DNA of 64,000 nucleotides from Thermoplasmata archaeon. Lineage in GTDB: Archaea; Thermoplasmatota; Thermoplasmata; RBG-16-68-12; JAGMCJ01. The notes beneath the pieces are model-generated. The model searched no databases and had not been told where the DNA came from. It was given only the letters and a program-made list of their open reading frames with translations. A program made the position numbers and the translations under genes. Numbering within the stretch: the first letter of the stretch is position 1; every line of letters begins with the position of its first letter. Of the stretch, positions 25,957 through 34,726 are shown in pieces. The stretch spans positions 17,668 through 81,667 of the forward strand of contig JAGLRN010000025.1 of assembly GCA_023136265.1 (NCBI GenBank). The letters are read 5' to 3'.

Positions 25957-27615
25957 TCACCCCACGAACAGGATTATGAGAGGGAAAATCAGACAACCCA
26001 TCAAGTGGACTCTCTTGACGCCGACCAGAGGCGGAATCATCCCAAGACACGTGGCAAGGAAAGCGATCACCAGTCCGAGGATCCCGCTCAATAGGAAGAC
26101 CATCCCGACCAGAAGGATCATGATCGTGTAGACCAGCTTCCTGTAGTCCAGATCTGAGCAGGCAAGAGCGAACCTCCGCCCAATCTTCTTCGTGAGGATG
26201 AAGCCCACACACGCTGCAATGACTCCCGAAAGGAGAAGAGTCGCCATTGCCAGAGGAACGAGCTCGATCTCGGTCCACGGCACGAGAGCGTCACCCAACT
26301 CGCTTATCATTGCATTCATGACACCGCTCCTTGCCCTGAGCAACACAAAGAGCGCCAGAAGTGTGAAGAAGCAGCTGGATGTGTTCACCGCCGAGACCGC
26401 GACAATGAAATCCCTCTCCGAATCATCCTTCTTGTCCCGATCGTCCAGCATCTTGGCAATCACAGTCGCCGTTGCGTTGCTGATTCCAGGAAACCAGCCC
26501 GCGACGCATCCCGCCACTGCACCCTTCAGACCTGAGGAGAAACGACCGCGGAAGAGCTCTCCTTCGCTGATCTCCACGCATTGCTCAGGGATTCCGGTGT
26601 TCCTCGCAAGACTCAGAATCAGTGTGGAAAGCCCGAACAACCCAGTGAAGAGAGGGAAGAGGCCGACGGAGCTTTTGTCGATAACGAGTGAAGGGAAAGG
26701 GAACCAGTTGGTTCCAAAGAGGCCGGTCGAAAGAACGACGTATCCCAATAGCCCGGAGACCAGAAACACGCCGAGTGCCCAGATCTTAGTCAGAAGGGCC
26801 TGTCGATACGAGGGAGATGGCTCAACAATCCCCGCTACGTACGCCTTGTCGCCCTCCTTGAGTCTGCACGGTGACTCGAACTCCAATCTCACCGATCCAT
26901 TCCCATTCGAAAGCAGGGCGAATCGAGACTTTCGCCTCAGAATCGTTCCCTCAACAACGACCGCCTTCCAGAAGTGATGCGAGGATGGGGTCCCTGTCCC
27001 CGCTCCTACGAGTTCATGCATCCGCCGGAATTCCCGCTCGTCTCTCAGTATGCCGCCAGAAGTGCAGCGGAGCATGGGCTTGCATCTTTCCATTCTCGTC
27101 CGCTCACTCACGATAAGCAGGGCGACGACCGTCACGAGTATGAGCGGTATCGACCACGAGAGCTTCTCGTAGACGTGAAGCGGACTTCCCATCAGAAACC
27201 TGGCAGGGAACATCAGGCACAGGAAGAAGAACAGTGCAACCAAGCTCCCGAATGCGGACAGGAGGACCGCTTCGTATCCTCTGCCCTTCAGCAGCATTCT
27301 GTGACCTGGCAGGACGGAGAGTGCTGTGTCCGCATCAGGCGCGCCAAGAAACACAGATGGTATGTAGTCGAGGAATGTGTGCGAAACCGCGTTGGCGATG
27401 ATGACGCAGCATATCAGGATGAGGATGTCTGCGTATGTTGGTTCGGCCCAGCCAACGAGAAAGGTGACGAGGGTGGTCAGCTGAGTGTGGAGAGCCACGA
27501 AGGAGGCGGCAACGAGATTCACGTGGATGCCAGGAGTCAAGCCTGTGATCACTCCGAGCGCCGTGCCAACCATTGAGAGGAGGACAACGCACAGCACAAG
27601 CAAGACTGGTTCCAT
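25957..27615 (-). CDS. TctA-like archaeal membrane protein with OB-fold-like insert
   Basis: 552 residues from ATG 27615 (MEPVLLVLC). The track's start 15 codons earlier is a hydrophilic stretch. Two halves each carry the Gly-Pro-Gly type motif of TctA-related permeases: GLTPGIHVNLVA near the N-terminus and GWFPGISNATATV after the middle. Between them is a soluble segment (about residues 180-290) with a strand pattern like an OB fold: VVVEGTILRRKSRF, then EGDKAYVAGIV. The substrate cannot be read from sequence. Divergent from the DHH gene. Confidence 0.8.
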   Translation of the reverse strand: MEPVLLVLCVVLLSMVGTALGVITGLTPGIHVNLVAASFVALHTQLTTLVTFLVGWAEPTYADILILICCVIIANAVSHTFLDYIPSVFLGAPDADTALSVLPGHRMLLKGRGYEAVLLSAFGSLVALFFFLCLMFPARFLMGSPLHVYEKLSWSIPLILVTVVALLIVSERTRMERCKPMLRCTSGGILRDEREFRRMHELVGAGTGTPSSHHFWKAVVVEGTILRRKSRFALLSNGNGSVRLEFESPCRLKEGDKAYVAGIVEPSPSYRQALLTKIWALGVFLVSGLLGYVVLSTGLFGTNWFPFPSLVIDKSSVGLFPLFTGLFGLSTLILSLARNTGIPEQCVEISEGELFRGRFSSGLKGAVAGCVAGWFPGISNATATVIAKMLDDRDKKDDSERDFIVAVSAVNTSSCFFTLLALFVLLRARSGVMNAMISELGDALVPWTEIELVPLAMATLLLSGVIAACVGFILTKKIGRRFALACSDLDYRKLVYTIMILLVGMVFLLSGILGLVIAFLATCLGMIPPLVGVKRVHLMGCLIFPLIILFVG

Positions 27616-27735
27616 CAGCTTAGTATCGAGGGATTCCAGCTTAACCCTGATTGAAAACACACTTGTCCGATTGTCTCACATCGAACCTGTATTCCGGAAC
27701 CGTTTGACAGCTGGACGTTTTGTTCAGGAAAGACC

Positions 27736-27743
27736 TTTAATAT
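27736..27743 (+). promoter_or_regulatory. TATA box of the DHH phosphoesterase gene
   Basis: TTTAATAT is centred 27 bp upstream of ATG 27767, so the transcript should begin at or within a base of the start codon and be leaderless. Confidence 0.6.
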
Positions 27744-27766
27744 CCATTGGCCAATCGTGTTTCAGG

Positions 27767-29182
27767 ATGCACTACCTCGCGAGGAAGCTGTCGGAAGAGA
27801 TGCTGAAGAAGAGGGAAGTCCTTATTGTCACTCACATAGACGCCGATGGAATCACCGCGGGCTCCATTGCCCACAGTTCCCTCACGCGAGCAGGAATCGA
27901 CCACGACATTCTGTTCGTGAAGAGCCTTGACGATGAGGCGGTCGGAAGAATCCTCGAACGAAGCCCTGAGTTCGTGTGGTTCACAGACATCGGTGCCGGC
28001 AGTTACGACCTGATCTCCGAGATTCCAGGAATCGTCACCGATCATCACGTCCCATCGGAATCGTTCGCTGGATGCAGCAGCGGTCGTCTGCTTCCCCCAA
28101 TCCGGGCCGAAGGGCCCAATATGTTGAACCCACACTTGTACGGCCTGGATGGTGCTCTGGACTTGAGCGGAGCGGGAGTAACGTACATCCTCGCGAAGGA
28201 GATGAGCAGCGAGAATGTGCACCTTTCTGGTCTGGCGGTCGTGGGTGCAGTTGGAGATATGCAGGACCAGAACCACAGGCGGCTCATCGGTTCGAACAGG
28301 AGAATACTCAGAGACGCTGAGGAATACGGCTCTGTGAGAATCGATACGGACATCCGGTACTTCGGCAGAGAGACTCGCCCCGTGACCAGGCTCCTCAAGT
28401 ACTCGACCGACCCGTTATTGCCTGGCCTCAACGGCAACCACAGTGCTTGCGTTAGGTTCCTTGAAGAGATCGGGATACCCGTCAAGGCAGGAGATGAGTG
28501 GAGATGCTGGTCCGATCTGAGCTCCTCTGAGAAGCAGAGCCTTGTCTCTGCTCTCGTGACACTGTTGCTGGAATCGGGTCTAGGCCGTGAGCACATCGAG
28601 AGAATCGTGGGGGAGTGCTACACGCTCGTTCGAGAAAAGGAGGGATCGGTCCTCCGCGACGCAAAGGAGTTCGCCACGCTGTTGAATTCTTGTGGCAGAT
28701 ATGACAAGGCAGAGGTCGGCATGGAAATCTGTCTCGGGAACAGAGAGGAGAGCCTCGATGAGGCACTCGGTCTGCTCCGGACGCACAGGAAGTATCTCGT
28801 CGAATCCCTCGAAGTGGCTGCCGACATGGGAATCATCGTGTTGGACCATCTCCAGTATTTTCATGGAGGAACAAGAATAAAAGACACGGTCATCGGAATC
28901 ACGGCGGGGATCATGATGTCCTCTCCCGAGGTTGACAAGTCGCGTCCTCTCTTCGCCTTCGCGCATTCAGACGAGGGAGTGAAGGTCTCTGCCAGAGCAA
29001 CGAAGTCCCTCGTTTCGAGGGGTCTTGACCTTTCCGTTGTCATGAGGGAAGCCGCCGAAACTATGGGCGGGGCGGGAGGAGGTCACAATATCGCCGCCGG
29101 TGCGACCATCCCGTACAACAGAGAAGATGAGTTTCTCGAACTGGCGCAGAACATCATTATGAACCAAATGAGACCCGAGTGA
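27767..29182 (+). CDS. DHH/RecJ-like single-strand nuclease or phosphoesterase
   Basis: 471 residues from ATG 27767; the TATA position rules out the track's longer form. The metal motifs are in order: THIDADGITAGS, FTDIGAG, IVTDHHVP (DHH), GAVGDMQD, and the C-terminal DHHA1-type GGAGGGHNIAAGA. This is the arrangement of archaeal RecJ-like proteins (GAN/Cdc45 relatives) that act in DNA or RNA 5'-3' degradation. Which of these it is cannot be decided here. Confidence 0.9.
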   Translation: MHYLARKLSEEMLKKREVLIVTHIDADGITAGSIAHSSLTRAGIDHDILFVKSLDDEAVGRILERSPEFVWFTDIGAGSYDLISEIPGIVTDHHVPSESFAGCSSGRLLPPIRAEGPNMLNPHLYGLDGALDLSGAGVTYILAKEMSSENVHLSGLAVVGAVGDMQDQNHRRLIGSNRRILRDAEEYGSVRIDTDIRYFGRETRPVTRLLKYSTDPLLPGLNGNHSACVRFLEEIGIPVKAGDEWRCWSDLSSSEKQSLVSALVTLLLESGLGREHIERIVGECYTLVREKEGSVLRDAKEFATLLNSCGRYDKAEVGMEICLGNREESLDEALGLLRTHRKYLVESLEVAADMGIIVLDHLQYFHGGTRIKDTVIGITAGIMMSSPEVDKSRPLFAFAHSDEGVKVSARATKSLVSRGLDLSVVMREAAETMGGAGGGHNIAAGATIPYNREDEFLELAQNIIMNQMRPE

Positions 29183-29188
29183 GGCTCC

Positions 29189-30301
29189 TCATTTCTTCAG
29201 TCTTCTTATCCCGCCCAGGATGACCGCAACCGATAGAAACGCGACCAGAAGAAGTGCGGTATCGAAGCCAGGGACGGGCTCCTCGTTTTTCACCGTGATG
29301 GACAAGACGTCTGTCTGCGAGTAGGTTCCGGCAATGTCGTAGACCTTTGCGTATATCGTATGGGACCCGTCGGAGAGCGTTGTCGTGTCGATATCGTGCT
29401 GCCATGTCGATGTTCCTTCCACCTCAACCCAGAGCCCGTCATCGATCTTCAGGAAGACCTCGGATAGTGTCCGGCCGCCTGTGCAGCTCCCCTCAACGGT
29501 CAAGTCGCCTGAAACGGTGCCATCCGAGGAATCGGCGATCGTGGTCACTGGAGGTTCCCCGAACATGACATTGACTGACTGATAGATCCCGCCATCTGAA
29601 TCCACCTGAAGAAAGGCCGCGGCACCCATGTTCTCGACGATCCACGAGCCGTCCAGTGCGAAGGTCACCGACTGGGTCGTTGGGGAACTCACCAAATCCA
29701 CCGAAGTCTCGTTGTAAGCCCTCATGGTGTAGTTGTAGATCTTACCACCAACCTCCAGGATGTTCTCGAACAAGACGACTCTGAGAAAGAGATTCTGGCC
29801 CGCCAGCGATTCGCTGCTATCCATTGACGCGTTGAGCGTTGCAGATCCGCTGCCCAGGTCGTATTTGAGTCCCATGCTCACCGGTGTATCAACCTGAAGG
29901 CTCTCCTGGACAAAGGTGAGATACCTGTCGAAGGCCTCTTCGTAAGATGTCGCTCTGTCACTTTTGAACTCACCATCGAGGAATAGAGAGGGGAGCCCGG
30001 AATCTCCATACGTGTGCCAACGAGCATCCGATTCATTGGTTCTCAACGGGTCCGTCAGGGTCACGTGATACTGAATGACGGACAGTCGTTCAGGACCGAT
30101 GACTCTCAGCAGTCTGTCGGCAACCGCATCGGCGTATGGGCAGCCTGAGCACCAAGTTGCCGTGAGCAACTCGAGTGTGACGGTTCTATCGCCATTCGAT
30201 CGCGTTCCTGGCGGGTCCGCCGATACGCTCTCATGCGCCTGAGTGACTGTCAGCAACAAGCAAACAAGGCTCAGGACCGCAACTACTCTCAGGAGATTCA
30301 A
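29189..30301 (-). CDS. Secreted thioredoxin-fold protein with PGF-CTERM-like anchor
   Basis: 370 residues from TTG 30301, preceded by GGTGGGAAC. A signal peptide (LLRVVAVLSLVCLLLTVTQA) leads to a thioredoxin-like domain with the active-site pair WCSGC and a cis-Pro strand GLPSLFLDG. A beta-rich domain follows, then a short Ig-like segment. The last 28 residues, PGFDTALLLVAFLSVAVILGG and RRLKK, match the PGF-CTERM pattern for archaeosortase processing. It is likely an extracytoplasmic surface protein with oxidoreductase fold. A TATA-like element lies at 30338-30347. No partner oxidase gene is adjacent. Confidence 0.85.
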   Translation of the reverse strand: MNLLRVVAVLSLVCLLLTVTQAHESVSADPPGTRSNGDRTVTLELLTATWCSGCPYADAVADRLLRVIGPERLSVIQYHVTLTDPLRTNESDARWHTYGDSGLPSLFLDGEFKSDRATSYEEAFDRYLTFVQESLQVDTPVSMGLKYDLGSGSATLNASMDSSESLAGQNLFLRVVLFENILEVGGKIYNYTMRAYNETSVDLVSSPTTQSVTFALDGSWIVENMGAAAFLQVDSDGGIYQSVNVMFGEPPVTTIADSSDGTVSGDLTVEGSCTGGRTLSEVFLKIDDGLWVEVEGTSTWQHDIDTTTLSDGSHTIYAKVYDIAGTYSQTDVLSITVKNEEPVPGFDTALLLVAFLSVAVILGGIRRLKK

Positions 30302-30631
30302 GTTCCCACCGTATCCTGGCGATAAACAGGCAATCGGTTATTAATAGTCCACGTCTGTGATTGCTCTCCCTTGACCCGTGTCCCCTCTACTGGAGATATG
30401 ACATGGGACGATCCAAATATCTGAAGGCAGTAGGGCGGTGCGGACTGATCGAAACCCTCAATCCGAGAGGCCCCTATCTCGGTCATCACGTCAGCGGCGG
30501 TATTCGTGTCATTGAACCCGGGGAATGCCGAAATCATACCCACTCCTCCACCCTTTGACGCCAGTCTCAACCGAGGTATTCTGGAATCCTATGGATGCTA
30601 TGCAATGTTTGTCGCGAAGTTGTCGCGCCCG
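30302..30631. other. 330-bp intergenic region
   Basis: It holds the minus-strand promoter of the thioredoxin-fold gene (TATTAATAA at 30338-30347) and presumably the 3' end signals of the CARDB gene. The 90-codon minus frame here has no recognisable content. I see no RNA gene or repeat. Confidence 0.5.
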
Positions 30632-33600
30632 CTAGTCGCCATCATCTACTTCGGGTGGTGGAAGCATCTCCGAGGGCACCTTGTAGCCCTTCTTCGACAC
30701 GACTATGTCGACGGAAATCCCGACGATGAGAATTACTAGGTTGACCACTAATCCCACCGTAATCCAGTTGCCTCCTTCAGGCACTCTCAGGATACCCGTC
30801 AGACTGGAAAGGATTGCGATGGCGATCTCAAGCAGTGATAGAGGAAGGGCAAGGATGGCGATCGTGAACATCCTGTCTCGAGAGAATTTCCTCAGAAGTG
30901 CATCCTGGTCGAGAGGACTCAGTTTCTCTCCTATGGGTTGACTCCTCATCTGCCTTCTGTACACGTCAATCTCCTCATCCGGCATGTCTTCCGGTATCGG
31001 AACGAATCTGTCGAGAGGTCTCACGTATCCGACGAGGATTCCGAGAAGAACAAGAATGATGGCAAGGATCAGGGCAAGGAGGGGTTTCCAGTTGTACTCT
31101 TCCTCCTCTTCAACGACCTCGATTATGTAGGAGAGCACGTTGTTGGTCTCGTTTGCCTCGGATATGGAGTCCATGTAGTCCACGTGGAAGACGACAACGT
31201 AAGTTCCAGCCTTCTCGGGAGCCCTCCAAGTGGCTTCGATCTCAGCTGTCATCCTGCCTACAATCAGCGTTCCCTCCACTTCCCTGGCAAACGGGAGACT
31301 GGACATCGTATCGTTGTAGAACGCGTTGTCGAACGGGCCTCCGGTAGTGTAGTTCCCTATGTTGACTATGGAGGCTGAGAGAGTGAGGGTTTCACCTGCC
31401 TTGGCTGGATGGGGCCCGTCATAGGGAAGCCCGTTGATCTTAGGACCCACTGCCACGAGGTCAGGTGGGAGTGGGGTCACAATGAGGACGACCTCGAGCA
31501 CATTGTTTGCTTCGTCTACCTCGAGAACGTCATCGTAGAAATCGACCTCGAAGACAATGGTGACGTTCAGATAGTCCATGGGGGCGTGCCAGGTGGCGTT
31601 GTGCCATTGTGATAATCCTGGCGAGAGCTTTGGAGCGCCCGAGAGGAGGAGTGGATTATTCCTCTCAGTGGAGTTGTAGATGCCGACGTAGAAGCTAGAA
31701 GGCGTCACGTTGGTCCCAGCGTTGACCAAGACTCCGGTCAGGAGAATGGTCTCGCCCCCCGTGACCAAGACTGGATTGGTGTAGTGTACAGTGTTCACAA
31801 GGAAATCAAGAGCCACGAGGTCAGGACCCACCAAGCGGAACAGGATGTTGAACTCGTTGTTGTCCTCATCAGCTTCTGATACATTGTCCAGATGATCAAC
31901 GGAAATGACAACAAGGTAGTCTCCCAAGGACTGCGGAGTCTGCCAAGCGACGTCAATCAGGGAAATGGACGCCGATGCATCCAATGGCCCCAAAGGGCCG
32001 CTCAAATCAAACAGCTGGCCATCTTCGATGTATCCTACGGTAAACATATCGATGGAGAGAGCTCCCTGATTGTGAATGGTCACATCGATGAGAACCTCGT
32101 CGGAGATGTCTACAATAACGGGACCAACCGGGGAATCCGAGTATTCGTACTGGTTGCTGTTCCCGCTCACGTCTATTGTGACATACAGAGGTATCAAGTC
32201 AGGACCCTTGACTACGATGGTCAGTGTGAAAACGTTGTTTGTCTCATTCAGCTCGACGATGTCGTTGGCGGAGTCAGCCACTATCGTGATTAGGTGGAGT
32301 CCTAGGACACCGGGATTCGTCCAGCTGGAGTTAGTCAGGATGCGCTCGCCGGGACCCAAGGACGGACAGAGGTTCGAGTAGAAACCAACGGAGTCAGCGA
32401 AGTACTCCGTTAGGAATGTCCCATTCGTTCCGATGCCCCCATGATTCTCTATCGCTACTTCGATATGGACTATGGATGAGATGTTCACCTCTACGGTTGG
32501 CGTCTCTGGATAAATGTACTGCGTTGTCAGCCCGTCCACCGTCAGATTCACCTGCCACGGGATGATGTCGGGACCTTTGACGATGATTGTCAAGGTGAAG
32601 ATGTTGTTTGACTCGTTCACCTCCACGATCTCGTCCGCAGAGTCTGCGACTATCGTAATAGTGTGCAGGCTCGGGACTCCGGGATTAGTCCAGCTGGAGT
32701 TTATCGGGCTCGTTGCACCGGGACCCAAGGCATCGCTCAGGTTCGAGTGAAAGGCAATTGAGTTGTCCAAGAACTCCGTGAAGAACGTCCCATTCGTTCC
32801 GAAGTTGCCCCGGTTCGCGATCTCGGCTTCCAGGCTAACGACTGAGGTTATGTCCACTTCTATAGTCGGCGTCTGAGGATACGCGTACTGGGTTGTCACG
32901 CCATCAACGGTCAGATTGACCTGGCTCGGGATGAGATCGGGACCGCCGATGACAAGGTGTATCGTGAACGTATTGTTGATTTCGCTTTCCTCCTGGATCT
33001 GGCTTCTATTGTCGACGGTGATGTTGATGTACCGGTCCCCCATGTCAGAAGGGACACTGTACCCGAGAACCCCAAAGGGTCCGTCCGTAGAACCTGGAAG
33101 CAGTGGTGGAACGTTGCTCCATTCGGCAATGTGGTCCTGGATTGGATTCAAGGGACCGTCACCGACATAGTAAAACGAAAGCTGAGTGTCGATGCCCACT
33201 GGGGACTGGAAGACGCCGACATTGCGGACGCTGGCAGTCATGTTCATCAGATCCCCGGGAAAGACGTAGATCGGATCCGAGATGTAGCTCGCGGCCGATG
33301 CGTCAGGATAGGTGAGGCTTGATCCGTCCTGGAGCTCGACTACGATGTCAACTGGCGTCAGGTCGGGAACGTCCACGCCGAAGCAAACGACGAACGTATT
33401 GTTCGTCTCCGAAACCTCACTGATGTTTCCAGTCCCGTCAATCCCGTAATCGACCGTGAGATTCAGGCAGTGATAGCCCGTTTGGTTGGGGATTCGTAGG
33501 TTGGACACAAAGGGACCTGTCGAACTGCCCGCCATGAGCGGACCCACCTGTCCGCTATTGAAGAGTATCGAAACTGGCGGTCCGCCAGATATGCTCCCCG

Positions 33601-34657
33601 TGCTTACGATCACGACGTTGAACTGCGCACCGGTCTCGTATCCACCGACGTTTGTCGCGTTCAGGCTGATGGTTATGTCGTCGCCGGGGTTCACGGGAAT
33701 CACATCAGAATAGAAGGGCGGGATGGTTATTGACGGGTCGGCGTAAGAGTAGTTCCCCGACGGCGTTTCGATCAGGATATCGCTTGGCGAGAGGTCGGGT
33801 CCCTCCACGTAGAAGAGAATCGTCGCGGAGTTGTTGCCCTCGTCGTATTCGGTCACGTTATCGTAGAAATCCACAGTGTAGTTGAGGAGGCATTCCCCGA
33901 CGAAGGGCAGGGCTGGCGCGGTCCAGATCATGCTGAACCTCGTTCCGAGCGGCGCGGAGGATCCTGCATCTATCTCTTGTATCTCCCCGATATGCTCGAA
34001 GGCCCCGCAGGAGTCATCAAGCGTGGCTGTGTTCAAGATTCTTATGAGGGGTGTACCCGCGTTCGTCACGTTGGCCTCGACCAGGTGAGAAGTGCCCGCG
34101 AGAACGACTATCGGGCCTATCGGCACGGCCGGGTCATAGGGACCGGGATACTCGATTCCGTCGACGGCGATGGCGAAAGGCTGGAGGTCGGGTATCGGAA
34201 CGACGACGTCCCACTGTTGAGTGTTGTCCGGATCGTTCCACATTATGATGTTGTCGAGCTCGCCGTAAGGAGGGAACTCACCGGGATCGCCTGTCCCGTG
34301 GCTCGTGGCGTTCGTATCGAGCCCGCCAAAGGCAGTTGCATCCAATTGGACGCGGTATGTGTCACCGTTGCTCCAGTTGACGTCCCGCTCAGCCGCCTCA
34401 AGCGTGTACGCGTACCAGCCACCGCTGGTGAGGACCCAACCGGCTTTCGGAAATCGATTCCAAGAACCGCTGTGGAGCACCCAGATGGCGAAGGGCGTGC
34501 TATCTTCCCACGGGAGGCCCTGGAGAGGTGTGTCGTCCCAGAGGAAGATCCTCCCCTCCAGATTCATCTCCTCAGGTTGGCCTGTTGTTGATTGTGCCAG
34601 CGTCACGATCGTAAGGAGCACGAGGAAGGACACCGCAATCGACCGCAGCTTCATCAT
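30632..34657 (-). CDS. CARDB-repeat surface protein with C-terminal membrane spans
   Basis: 1,341 residues from ATG 34657, chosen because the signal peptide KLRSIAVSFLVLLTIVTLA follows it. After an N-terminal beta domain there are about eight Ig-like CARDB repeats, each opening with a GPDL-type motif and closing with E.NN.F. Repeats starting IIPWQVNLTVDG and LIPSQVNLTVDG are nearly identical. The C-terminus has one span (LLALILAIILVLLGILVGYV), a cytosolic-looking loop, and two more spans. An adhesion or cell-envelope scaffold role is inferred. It lies 69 bp downstream of the VWA gene and is probably in the same operon. Confidence 0.88.
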   Translation of the reverse strand: MMKLRSIAVSFLVLLTIVTLAQSTTGQPEEMNLEGRIFLWDDTPLQGLPWEDSTPFAIWVLHSGSWNRFPKAGWVLTSGGWYAYTLEAAERDVNWSNGDTYRVQLDATAFGGLDTNATSHGTGDPGEFPPYGELDNIIMWNDPDNTQQWDVVVPIPDLQPFAIAVDGIEYPGPYDPAVPIGPIVVLAGTSHLVEANVTNAGTPLIRILNTATLDDSCGAFEHIGEIQEIDAGSSAPLGTRFSMIWTAPALPFVGECLLNYTVDFYDNVTEYDEGNNSATILFYVEGPDLSPSDILIETPSGNYSYADPSITIPPFYSDVIPVNPGDDITISLNATNVGGYETGAQFNVVIVSTGSISGGPPVSILFNSGQVGPLMAGSSTGPFVSNLRIPNQTGYHCLNLTVDYGIDGTGNISEVSETNNTFVVCFGVDVPDLTPVDIVVELQDGSSLTYPDASAASYISDPIYVFPGDLMNMTASVRNVGVFQSPVGIDTQLSFYYVGDGPLNPIQDHIAEWSNVPPLLPGSTDGPFGVLGYSVPSDMGDRYINITVDNRSQIQEESEINNTFTIHLVIGGPDLIPSQVNLTVDGVTTQYAYPQTPTIEVDITSVVSLEAEIANRGNFGTNGTFFTEFLDNSIAFHSNLSDALGPGATSPINSSWTNPGVPSLHTITIVADSADEIVEVNESNNIFTLTIIVKGPDIIPWQVNLTVDGLTTQYIYPETPTVEVNISSIVHIEVAIENHGGIGTNGTFLTEYFADSVGFYSNLCPSLGPGERILTNSSWTNPGVLGLHLITIVADSANDIVELNETNNVFTLTIVVKGPDLIPLYVTIDVSGNSNQYEYSDSPVGPVIVDISDEVLIDVTIHNQGALSIDMFTVGYIEDGQLFDLSGPLGPLDASASISLIDVAWQTPQSLGDYLVVISVDHLDNVSEADEDNNEFNILFRLVGPDLVALDFLVNTVHYTNPVLVTGGETILLTGVLVNAGTNVTPSSFYVGIYNSTERNNPLLLSGAPKLSPGLSQWHNATWHAPMDYLNVTIVFEVDFYDDVLEVDEANNVLEVVLIVTPLPPDLVAVGPKINGLPYDGPHPAKAGETLTLSASIVNIGNYTTGGPFDNAFYNDTMSSLPFAREVEGTLIVGRMTAEIEATWRAPEKAGTYVVVFHVDYMDSISEANETNNVLSYIIEVVEEEEEYNWKPLLALILAIILVLLGILVGYVRPLDRFVPIPEDMPDEEIDVYRRQMRSQPIGEKLSPLDQDALLRKFSRDRMFTIAILALPLSLLEIAIAILSSLTGILRVPEGGNWITVGLVVNLVILIVGISVDIVVSKKGYKVPSEMLPPPEVDDGD
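32200..32905 (-). repeat. Two near-identical tandem CARDB repeat units (about 370 bp each)
   Basis: DNA around 32200-32340 and 32570-32710 matches closely, including CCGGGATT.GTCCAGCTGGAGTT in both. The encoded units share NLTVDG.TTQY and SSWTNPGV. This looks like a recent internal duplication within the CARDB gene. Confidence 0.6.
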
Positions 34658-34726
34658 TGCCCTCCAAGAAGCGTTGTCGGCGCTTGGCTTCTCTCCAGCA
34701 CAACGGAAGCTCATATCGATACAACC

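Noticed and set aside
30298-30570. 90-codon minus ORF between the CARDB and thioredoxin-fold genes
   Set aside because: It overlaps the promoter of the thioredoxin-fold gene and has no recognisable sequence pattern.
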